In this document: piece by piece, positions 57,666-64,000 of the stretch
Position numbering within the stretch: the first letter of the stretch is position 1
How the letters are laid out: every line of letters begins with the position of its first letter
Origin: Tatumella terrea
Lineage (GTDB): Bacteria > Pseudomonadota > Gammaproteobacteria > Enterobacterales > Enterobacteriaceae
Length of the DNA: 64,000 nt
Assembly (NCBI RefSeq): GCF_039523755.1
Contig: NZ_BAAAFX010000011.1
Span: forward strand, 120,604-184,603
Direction: 5' to 3'
Translations under genes and position numbers: made by a program
Notes under the pieces: generated by a model
Databases searched by the model: none
What the model was told of the DNA's origin: nothing
Seen by the model: the letters and a program-made list of their open reading frames with translations, nothing else

Positions 57666-58187
57666 ATGGCAGAGAAACGAAATATCTTTCTGGTTGGGCC
57701 TATGGGTGCCGGCAAAAGCACTATTGGTCGTCAGTTAGCTCAGCAACTCAATATGGAATTTTACGATTCCGATCAGGAAATTGAGCGACGTACCGGAGCT
57801 GATGTTGGCTGGGTATTTGATGTAGAAGGCGAGGATGGTTTTCGTGATCGTGAAGAAAAAATCATCAACGAGCTCACTGAAAAACAGGGAATTGTCCTGG
57901 CGACTGGCGGTGGCTCAGTAAAATCACGGGATACCCGTAATCGTCTTTCCGCCCGTGGTGTTGTTGTGTATCTGGAAACAACCATCGAAAAACAACTGGC
58001 ACGGACACAGCGTGATAAACGGCGCCCGTTACTTCAGGTTGACTCTCCTCCGCGGGAAGTTCTGGAGGAATTGGCCGACGAACGTAATCCTTTGTATGAA
58101 GAAATTGCGGATGTGACCATCAGAACCGATGAGCAGAGTGCTAAAGTGGTCGCAAACCAGATTATTCATATGCTGGAAAGTAATTAA
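57666..58187 (+). CDS. aroK: Shikimate kinase I
   Basis: A 173-residue P-loop kinase, same length as E. coli AroK. Walker A GPMGAGKST is at residues 11-19; EIERRTGADVGWVFDVEGEDGFRDRE binds shikimate, ATGGGSVKS is the Walker B-like Gly-rich loop, and QRDKRRPLL carries the lid arginines. It phosphorylates shikimate in aromatic amino-acid synthesis. The frame is open 31 codons upstream, but MAEKRNIFL is the family start. First gene of the dam superoperon. Confidence 0.98.
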   Translation: MAEKRNIFLVGPMGAGKSTIGRQLAQQLNMEFYDSDQEIERRTGADVGWVFDVEGEDGFRDREEKIINELTEKQGIVLATGGGSVKSRDTRNRLSARGVVVYLETTIEKQLARTQRDKRRPLLQVDSPPREVLEELADERNPLYEEIADVTIRTDEQSAKVVANQIIHMLESN

Positions 58188-58230
58188 TTTGTTAGCGTAA
58201 AACAGACTCAGTCGCAGGGTATCGATCATT

Positions 58231-59319
58231 ATGGAGCAGATCTCGGTCTCACTTGAAGAACGTAGTTATCCGATTACCATAGCTGCAGGTTTATTTGATG
58301 ACCCTGCTTCCTACTGGCCTCTCAGTGCCGGTGATACCGCGATGGTGGTGACCAATGAAACACTGGCACCACTCTATCTGACGTCTGTGACACAGAAACT
58401 CTCTGATGCAGATATTGCGGTTGACCAGGTCATTCTGCCGGATGGCGAGCAGTACAAAACGCTGGATGTTCTGGAGCAGATATTTACCGCATTACTGAAA
58501 AAACCCCATGGCCGGGATACCACTCTGGTGGCTCTCGGGGGCGGGGTGATCGGTGATATGACCGGCTTTGCCGCGGCATGTTACCAACGGGGTGTCCGTT
58601 TTATTCAGATCCCGACCACCTTACTTTCACAGGTTGATTCCTCCGTCGGTGGAAAAACCGCAGTAAACCACCCGTTAGGTAAAAATATGATTGGGGCTTT
58701 TTATCAGCCCGCATCGGTCATTATTGATACCCGCTGTCTGAAAACGCTGCCGCTACGAGAGTTATCGTCCGGACTGGCGGAAGTCATTAAATACGGTATC
58801 ATTCTGGATGCTGACTTTTTTGTATGGCTTGAACAGCATATGGAACAGCTGATGGCCCTGGATGAACCTACGATAGCCCGCTGTATTCGCCGTTGCTGTG
58901 AACTTAAAGCTGAAGTTGTTGCCGCTGATGAGCGGGAGTCCGGAGTCAGGGCGTTGCTGAATCTGGGGCACACCTTCGGGCACGCGATTGAAGCGCATAT
59001 GGGCTATGGCAACTGGTTACACGGTGAAGCGGTGGCCGCCGGAATCGTGATGGCTGCGAAAACAGCCGAACGTTGTAATGGTTTTACCTCAGCCGAAACA
59101 GAGCGCATTATTGCGCTGCTGGCGCGGGCCGGACTACCGACCTGTGGACCGGCTGAAATGAGCGCAGAGCAATATCTGCCTCACATGCTGCGTGATAAAA
59201 AAGTACTGGGCGGAGAGTTGCGTCTGGTGCTGCCTTGTAAAACAGGGCAGGCAGAGGTGAGAAGTGGTGTAGCGCATGATATTGTTTTAGCGGCGATCAA
59301 TGATTGTCAGCCAGGCTGA
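58231..59319 (+). CDS. aroB: 3-Dehydroquinate synthase
   Basis: A 362-residue NAD- and Zn-dependent enzyme, same length as E. coli AroB. LPDGEQYKTLDVLEQIF, LGGGVIGDMTGFAA, PTTLLSQVDSSVGGKTAVNHPLGKN (in two blocks) and the zinc ligands in GLAEVIKYG (Glu), LNLGHTFGHAIE (His) and LHGEAV (His) are present. It makes 3-dehydroquinate from DAHP, two pathway steps upstream of shikimate. 43 nt after aroK, 68 nt before damX. Confidence 0.98.
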   Translation: MEQISVSLEERSYPITIAAGLFDDPASYWPLSAGDTAMVVTNETLAPLYLTSVTQKLSDADIAVDQVILPDGEQYKTLDVLEQIFTALLKKPHGRDTTLVALGGGVIGDMTGFAAACYQRGVRFIQIPTTLLSQVDSSVGGKTAVNHPLGKNMIGAFYQPASVIIDTRCLKTLPLRELSSGLAEVIKYGIILDADFFVWLEQHMEQLMALDEPTIARCIRRCCELKAEVVAADERESGVRALLNLGHTFGHAIEAHMGYGNWLHGEAVAAGIVMAAKTAERCNGFTSAETERIIALLARAGLPTCGPAEMSAEQYLPHMLRDKKVLGGELRLVLPCKTGQAEVRSGVAHDIVLAAINDCQPG

Positions 59320-59387
59320 TATAAGACATAGCTTGTTCTGCTGCACACAGGTAGCGGGATACTAACGGTTAAGCACGAGGTGGTTTA

Positions 59388-60536
59388 ATGGATGAGTTCC
59401 AGCCGGAAGATGAGTTAAAACCTGACGCCAGTGATCGTCCTGCTGCGCGAACCCGTAAATCATCACCCAAGCCAAAGTTACCGAAACTACCGCAACTCCC
59501 GCAGTTACCGGTATCGAAGCAGCATATTATGATTGCTGTCGGTATTCTGGTTCTTCTGCTCCTCATCCTTGGCATTGGTGCCGCCCTGAAGGGTCCATCG
59601 CAGTCACCGGTAGCCGGAAACAGTTCCTCTGCGGGCGGAGAAGGGAAGTCTATTGACCTTTCCGGCTCTTCTGTGACGAGCAACACCCCGGGAACAGCTT
59701 CAGATGCGCCGCCACCGCCCGTTGCCGGCAGTGATACTGAAGGTAACCCGGCATCTCCGTCTGATATGTCATCTGCATCGTCTTCTGCGTCATCCGCGCC
59801 GGGTGTTCAGTCACAGCCTGATGCAGCGCAAAAGGATGTCAGCACTGACGGGACGGCCACACCGGTCGCCAGCCAGACAACATTACCGACCGCGCCAGCC
59901 ACGCTGGGACTGAATGTAAAAAATAACGGCATGGTCCCGGGTAACCGTTCGGCCAATACTTCACCTTCTGTACCTTCTGTACCTTCTGTACCACACAGTG
60001 CAGTCCGGAAATCCCCTGCCAGCGAACGTAATGTCGCGGCGGAGCGTCGTGAGCGCGAGGCGCGCATAACCGAACAACGTCGCAGGGAAGAGCAGCGCCG
60101 TGTCACAGAACAACGACGTGCCGCTGAACAGCGTCGTGCCGCGGAACCCCGTCGCGTTGCTGAACATCCGGTGAAAGAAACACGCAAGCCGGTCACTGCT
60201 TCTGAACCGGTCATGCATGAATCGAAACCTGCCAGTGTGGCACGTAAAACTCCCCCTGAGGCTGTAGCACAGGTCCCTTCAGGTGAGTACACAATACAGT
60301 TGAGTGGTGCGACACACAGGGAGTCCCTGAACGCGTGGGCCAGACAACAAAACCTTACCGGTTACCATGTTTATGAAACGCAGCGTAACGGACAGCCATG
60401 GTATGTGTTAGTGAGTGGTTCTTATGCAACTTCTGCTGAAGCTAAACGTGCTATCAGTACCCTTCCTGAAGCTGTACGGGCGAAGAGTCCATGGGTTAAA
60501 CCTTTAAGCCAGGTCAGGAAAGAGGCTGCTAAGTGA
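59388..60536 (+). CDS. damX: Cell division protein DamX (SPOR domain)
   Basis: A 382-residue bitopic membrane protein: cytoplasmic Pro/Lys-rich N-terminus (LPKLPQLPQLP), one membrane helix (about 47-67), a long Ser/Pro/Ala-rich periplasmic linker, an Arg-rich repeat block (EQRRxAEQRRAAEPRR, about 225-262) and a C-terminal SPOR domain (about 300-382: YTIQLSGATHRESLNAWARQ, WYVLVSGSYATSAEAKRAI) that binds denuded septal peptidoglycan. E. coli DamX is 428 aa, so the linker is shorter here. A three-copy 9-bp tandem repeat lies in the linker. Confidence 0.94.
   Translation: MDEFQPEDELKPDASDRPAARTRKSSPKPKLPKLPQLPQLPVSKQHIMIAVGILVLLLLILGIGAALKGPSQSPVAGNSSSAGGEGKSIDLSGSSVTSNTPGTASDAPPPPVAGSDTEGNPASPSDMSSASSSASSAPGVQSQPDAAQKDVSTDGTATPVASQTTLPTAPATLGLNVKNNGMVPGNRSANTSPSVPSVPSVPHSAVRKSPASERNVAAERREREARITEQRRREEQRRVTEQRRAAEQRRAAEPRRVAEHPVKETRKPVTASEPVMHESKPASVARKTPPEAVAQVPSGEYTIQLSGATHRESLNAWARQQNLTGYHVYETQRNGQPWYVLVSGSYATSAEAKRAISTLPEAVRAKSPWVKPLSQVRKEAAK
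59964..59990 (+). repeat. 9-bp tandem repeat (three copies) in damX
   Basis: CCTTCTGTA is repeated three times without mismatch, encoding consecutive Pro-Ser-Val units of the periplasmic linker. Nine-base units keep the frame if copy number changes. Confidence 0.85.
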
Positions 60537-60544
60537 TAATTATC

Positions 60545-60565
60545 GGGGCTGCAATGGGCAGCCCC
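60545..60565 (+). terminator. Hairpin between damX and dam
   Basis: GGGGCTGC-AATGG-GCAGCCCC, a perfect 8-bp stem 8 nt after the damX stop and without a T-run. It may stabilise or partially end the upstream message inside the superoperon. Confidence 0.5.
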
Positions 60566-60633
60566 ACTGATAAGCGCAGATCTGCTGTCGGTCTATCCGC
60601 AGCCATTAATGAAATAATCTTTACTACGACAGC

Positions 60634-61446
60634 ATGAAAAAACACCGCGCTTTCCTGAAGTGGGCAGGGGGAAAATACCACCTGCTGGATGATATTCGCC
60701 GATACTTACCTGAGGGTGATTGTTTAATCGAACCTTTTGTAGGTGCCGGTTCAGTATTTCTGAACACAGATTATAAAAGTTATCAGCTGGCTGACATCAA
60801 TAGCGACCTGATTAATCTCTACAACATTATCAAGACGAACAGTGCGGCATTTATTGCAGACTCGCGCCGGTTGTTCACCGCGGAGTTTAATGACCCTGAT
60901 GTCTATTATGCCCAGCGGATAATCTTTAATCAGAGCAGGGACCCTTATGAACGGGCTCTGTTATTCCTCTATCTGAACCGTCACGGTTATAACGGCTTGT
61001 GTCGCTATAACCTGAGCGGAGAGTTTAACGTGCCTTTTGGCCGTTACCGTAAGCCATATTTCCCTGAAGCCGAACTATTATGGTTTGCCGAACGTGCACA
61101 GCAGGCGACTTTTGTTTGTCAGTCTTACAGCACAACAATGAGTCAGGCGCGCTCCGGGTCAGTCGTGTACTGTGATCCACCTTATGCACCGCTTTCGGCG
61201 ACGGCAAATTTTACTGCTTACCATACGAACAGTTTTAATCTGGCTGAACAGGTACAGCTGGCCGAACTGGCGGCAAAACTGGCAAGGGAAAACGCAGTCC
61301 CTGTGTTAATCTCTAATCATGATACTGAGTTAACTCAGCAGTGGTACGGTGAGGCAGTAAAATATATCGTCAAGGCCCGCCGCTCTATCAGTCGTAATGT
61401 AAACGGGCGCACTAAGGTTAACGAATTACTGGCGCTTTACCGCTAA
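60634..61446 (+). CDS. dam: DNA adenine methyltransferase Dam
   Basis: A 270-residue alpha-class N6-adenine methyltransferase for GATC. FLKWAGGKYHLLDDIRR is the SAM-binding start (motif X region), IEPFVGAGSVFLNT motif I, and the catalytic DPPY is at residues 181-184. NLSGEFNVPFGRY and RSISRNVNGRTKVNELLALY at the end match the family. E. coli Dam is 278 aa; the C-terminus is slightly shorter here. It sets methylation for mismatch repair, SeqA and gene regulation. Confidence 0.98.
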   Translation: MKKHRAFLKWAGGKYHLLDDIRRYLPEGDCLIEPFVGAGSVFLNTDYKSYQLADINSDLINLYNIIKTNSAAFIADSRRLFTAEFNDPDVYYAQRIIFNQSRDPYERALLFLYLNRHGYNGLCRYNLSGEFNVPFGRYRKPYFPEAELLWFAERAQQATFVCQSYSTTMSQARSGSVVYCDPPYAPLSATANFTAYHTNSFNLAEQVQLAELAAKLARENAVPVLISNHDTELTQQWYGEAVKYIVKARRSISRNVNGRTKVNELLALYR

Positions 61447-61509
61447 GCTGAGCATAGTCAGGTCTATTTCTCAGGTAATTTAACCGGGCACAACCCTCGG
61501 GAGAACAGA

Positions 61510-62193
61510 ATGAAAGACTATTTGATAGCCCCCTCAATTTTGTCGGCTGATTTCGCCAGACTGGGAGAGGACACCGCAAAAGCACTGGCTGCCGGGGGAG
61601 ACGTTGTTCATTTCGATGTAATGGATAACCATTACGTGCCCAACCTGACGATGGGACCGATGGTGCTGAAAGCGCTCCGTGATTACGGGATCACCGCCCC
61701 CATTGATGTTCATCTGATGGTGAAACCGGTAGATAGTCTTGTGCCTGAATTTGCGAAGGCCGGTGCCAGCATTATCACTTTTCACCCGGAAGCATCAGAA
61801 CATATTGACCGCACCTTACAGCTGATTAAAGAACATGGCTGCAAAGCCGGCCTGGTATTTAACCCGGCAACACCGCTGAACTATCTCGATTACGTCATGG
61901 ATAAGATTGATGTGGTGCTGTTGATGTCTGTGAACCCTGGCTTTGGTGGTCAGAGTTTTCTGCCTTCGACACTGAATAAACTCCGTGATGTGCGTAAACG
62001 TATCGACCATAGTGGCTTTGATATTCGCCTGGAAGTTGACGGCGGAGTAAAAACGGACAATATTGCTCAGATTGCCGCGGCCGGAGCGGATATGTTTGTT
62101 GCCGGTTCCGCGATTTTTGGTCAGCCTGACTATAAAAAAGTGATCCAAGAGATGCGTCGGGAACTGGAGAGTGCCAATGGGTCATTTCACTGA
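61510..62193 (+). CDS. rpe: Ribulose-phosphate 3-epimerase
   Basis: A 227-residue TIM-barrel epimerase of the pentose phosphate pathway; E. coli Rpe is 225 aa. IAPSILSADFARLGE, HFDVMDNHYVPNLTMGP (His and Asp metal ligands), DVHLMV (His), LLMSVNPGFGGQSF and EVDGGVKTDN (Asp) are intact. Its end overlaps the gph start by 17 nt. Confidence 0.98.
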   Translation: MKDYLIAPSILSADFARLGEDTAKALAAGGDVVHFDVMDNHYVPNLTMGPMVLKALRDYGITAPIDVHLMVKPVDSLVPEFAKAGASIITFHPEASEHIDRTLQLIKEHGCKAGLVFNPATPLNYLDYVMDKIDVVLLMSVNPGFGGQSFLPSTLNKLRDVRKRIDHSGFDIRLEVDGGVKTDNIAQIAAAGADMFVAGSAIFGQPDYKKVIQEMRRELESANGSFH

Positions 62194-62854
62194 TATTCGG
62201 GCCCTGGCATTCGATCTCGACGGTACGCTGACTGACAGCATCCCTGGTCTTGCTGAAGCCATCAATCTCACGCTGAAAACCCTGAGTTTTCCAGCTGCCA
62301 GCGTTGACCAGATCACGACCTGGGTCGGAAACGGAGCCGATGTTCTGGTGGAACGCGCCCTGACGCACGCCCTGGGTCGTACGCCCACAGCCACCGACTT
62401 CGGGCAAGCCCGTCAGTTATTTACTAGTTATTATGCACAAACGGCTGAACATGGCAGTGCCTTGTTCCCGGCGGTAGAAGAAACCCTGCGCACATTACAT
62501 CAGCAGCCACTGCCGATGGCCATTGTGACCAACAAACCGACGCCATTTGTTGCACCCCTGCTGGAATCTCTGGGAATTGCTGACATGTTTTCACTGGTCA
62601 TCGGCGGGGATGATGTGGTGGTGAAAAAACCGCATCCGGCGGCAATTTACCTCGTTCTGGGTAAATTCGGGCTGCATCCGCATGAGTTATTGTTTGTTGG
62701 TGATTCAAAAAATGATATTCAGGCAGCGAAGTCTGCAGGTGTCCCCTGTGCTGGCCTGACCTATGGATATAACTATGGTGAGCCTATCGCGGACAGTAAG
62801 CCGGATAGAGTATTGAATTCGTTTGACCAACTTTTGCCCGCACTTGGGCTGTAA
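62177..62854 (+). CDS. gph: Phosphoglycolate phosphatase
   Basis: A 225-residue HAD phosphatase. The nucleophile motif is AFDLDGTLTDS with Asp13 and Asp15; motif II VTNKPTPFV, motif III KKPHPA with Lys and motif IV FVGDSKNDIQAAKSAG follow. It clears 2-phosphoglycolate formed during repair of oxidised DNA ends. E. coli Gph is 252 aa; this one lacks part of the cap-domain insert and the C-terminal tail. A GTG at 62171 is in frame, but ATG 62177 is better spaced from GGAGA. Overlaps rpe. Confidence 0.95.
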   Translation: MGHFTDIRALAFDLDGTLTDSIPGLAEAINLTLKTLSFPAASVDQITTWVGNGADVLVERALTHALGRTPTATDFGQARQLFTSYYAQTAEHGSALFPAVEETLRTLHQQPLPMAIVTNKPTPFVAPLLESLGIADMFSLVIGGDDVVVKKPHPAAIYLVLGKFGLHPHELLFVGDSKNDIQAAKSAGVPCAGLTYGYNYGEPIADSKPDRVLNSFDQLLPALGL

Positions 62855-62872
62855 GGAATCAGGAAGAAATTT

Positions 62873-63880
62873 ATGAGTAAACCCATTGTTTTTAGTGGCG
62901 CACAGCCTTCAGGTGAACTAACCATTGGTAATTACATGGGGGCTCTTCGTCAATGGGTACAGATGCAGGATGATTACCATTGCATCTACTGTATTGTTGA
63001 CCAGCACGCCATTACCGTCCGTCAGGATCCGCAAGCGCTGCATAAGGCAACGCTGGATACCCTGGCACTGTACCTGGCCTGTGGCATTGATCCTGAAAAG
63101 TCGACCATATTTGTCCAGTCTCATGTACCGGAACATGCGCAGCTCTCCTGGTTACTGAACTGCTACACCTATTTTGGTGAGCTGAGTCGCATGACACAGT
63201 TCAAAGATAAATCTTCCCGTTATGCTGAGAATATTAACGCCGGTCTTTTCGACTATCCGGTGTTAATGGCCGCAGACATCCTGCTTTACCAGACCAACCA
63301 GGTGCCGGTAGGCGAAGATCAGAAACAACACCTTGAATTAAGCCGGGATATTGCTCAGCGCTTTAATGCTATTTATGGTGATATCTTCCGCATTCCGGAG
63401 CCTTTTATTCCGAAATCAGGTGCGCGCGTGATGTCTCTGCTGGAACCGACCCGTAAAATGTCTAAGTCGGATGAGAACCGAAATAACGTGATCGGCCTGC
63501 TGGAAGATCCAAAGTCGGTCGTGAAGAAGATTAAACGTGCGGTGACCGACTCGGATGAGCCACCGGTGGTTCGTTATGATGTGAAAAACAAAGCCGGTGT
63601 TTCTAACCTGCTGGATATTCTCTCCGGTGTTACCGGTCAGTCTATTCCTGAGCTGGAAGAGGAATTCAGCGGTAAAATGTATGGCCATCTGAAAGGCGCG
63701 GTAGCCGACGCCGTTGCCGGAATGGTTGGCGAGCTACAACAGCGCTTCGAACACTATCGTAACGATGAAGCCTTGCTGAATAAGATCATGCAGGAAGGTG
63801 CGGAGAAGGCCAGCAGCAGAGCCCGTGAAACGCTGGATAAGGTATATCAGGCGGTAGGTTTTGTGGCCCGTCCTCAGTAA
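62873..63880 (+). CDS. trpS: Tryptophanyl-tRNA synthetase
   Basis: A 335-residue class I aminoacyl-tRNA synthetase; E. coli TrpS is 334 aa. The HIGH-equivalent is SGELTIGNYMGAL (residues 13-25) and KMSKS is at 195-199. IVDQHAITV, QTNQVPVGEDQKQHLELSRDIA in two blocks and a C-terminal helical anticodon-binding domain complete it. Last gene of the superoperon, 18 nt after gph. Confidence 0.98.
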   Translation: MSKPIVFSGAQPSGELTIGNYMGALRQWVQMQDDYHCIYCIVDQHAITVRQDPQALHKATLDTLALYLACGIDPEKSTIFVQSHVPEHAQLSWLLNCYTYFGELSRMTQFKDKSSRYAENINAGLFDYPVLMAADILLYQTNQVPVGEDQKQHLELSRDIAQRFNAIYGDIFRIPEPFIPKSGARVMSLLEPTRKMSKSDENRNNVIGLLEDPKSVVKKIKRAVTDSDEPPVVRYDVKNKAGVSNLLDILSGVTGQSIPELEEEFSGKMYGHLKGAVADAVAGMVGELQQRFEHYRNDEALLNKIMQEGAEKASSRARETLDKVYQAVGFVARPQ

Positions 63881-63931
63881 GGCACACCCTACAGTCATAC
63901 CGTAATAAAAACCAAAAAAGCCACCGTCAGG

Positions 63932-64000
63932 TTAATGCCGATCGTTTAAGACTACTTGATCGATCCAGTGCATGATGTAAAAAGGGTCCATGTTCAACAT
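63932..64000 (-). CDS. C-terminal fragment of an unidentified minus-strand gene (runs off right edge)
   Basis: A minus-strand frame is open from the right edge to a TAA at 63932-63934, giving MDPFYIMHWIDQVVLNDRH at its end (22 visible residues). It is convergent with trpS, where a gene end is expected. The fragment is too short to assign a family, and chance openness over 23 codons is quite possible. Confidence 0.3.
   Translation of the reverse strand: MLNMDPFYIMHWIDQVVLNDRH

Noticed and set aside
59807..60292. 161-codon minus-strand frame with Arg/Ser/Cys-rich repeats
   Set aside because: It is the antisense shadow of the damX repeat region; composition mirrors the damX linker codons.
1..64000. 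Mobile elements, prophage, CRISPR, tRNA or rRNA genes
   Set aside because: I looked for transposase or integrase motifs, regular direct repeats and tRNA-like cloverleafs and saw none; coding content is conserved housekeeping genes throughout.

Overview
The window is a contiguous piece of an enterobacterial (Enterobacterales, gamma-proteobacterial) chromosome. Almost every gene product reads closely like its Escherichia coli counterpart. The backbone follows the E. coli 74-77 min order: dcrB/yhhQ/tusA/yhhNML/rsmD, ftsYEX-rpoH, ugpBAECQ, ryhB-yhhW, gntRKU, asd, glpD/glpEGR, nfuA/gntX/bioH, tex, greB, ompR-envZ, pckA, hslOR, igaA, nudE, mrcA/hofMNOPQ, aroKB-damX-dam-rpe-gph-trpS. Many blocks present in E. 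coli between these genes (zntA, liv, ggt, yhhXY, glg, rtc, mal, gntT, feo, yrfG) are absent. This compactness, with a QueH-type queuosine enzyme and a ketogluconate-type gene set, points to a lineage outside Escherichia/Salmonella, perhaps Erwiniaceae. The genus is a low-confidence guess.

Left part (1-9.9 kb): an EamA exporter truncated by the window edge, avtA, then ghrB, a KguE-like sugar isomerase and a LacI-family regulator, which look like a small ketogluconate module. Next come tag, a primosome pair dnaT-dnaC, pptA, an orphan ssuE, queH and hemB. None of these left-hand genes sits here in E. coli. 9.9-20.4 kb: proP, dcrB, yhhQ with a probable preQ1-I riboswitch, tusA, yhhN/M/L, rsmD, then ftsY-ftsE-ftsX and rpoH with a sigma-E-type promoter.

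20.4-36 kb is phosphate, iron and carbon metabolism. ugpBAECQ lies behind a phased Pho-box array. The Fur-controlled sRNA RyhB is recognisable from its conserved core and Fur box. gntR-gntK-gntU follow with CRP and GntR sites, then asd, then the glycerol-3-phosphate regulon glpD <-> glpE-glpG-glpR with GlpR operators. 36-50 kb: nfuA, gntX/bioH, a DUF1471 gene with a structured leader, an ABM monooxygenase, tex, greB, ompR-envZ, pckA, hslO, hslR and igaA.

50-64 kb: nudE, mrcA divergent from an intact hofMNOPQ cluster, and the dam superoperon aroK-aroB-damX-dam-rpe-gph-trpS. A C-terminal fragment of an unidentified minus-strand gene closes the window. I see no rRNA, tRNA, CRISPR array, insertion sequence or prophage. 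The most interesting non-coding signals are the yhhQ riboswitch, the ryhB locus, mutually exclusive hairpins between ugpB and ugpA, a terminator-like leader before the DUF1471 gene, and several perfect inverted repeats in otherwise empty intergenic DNA.
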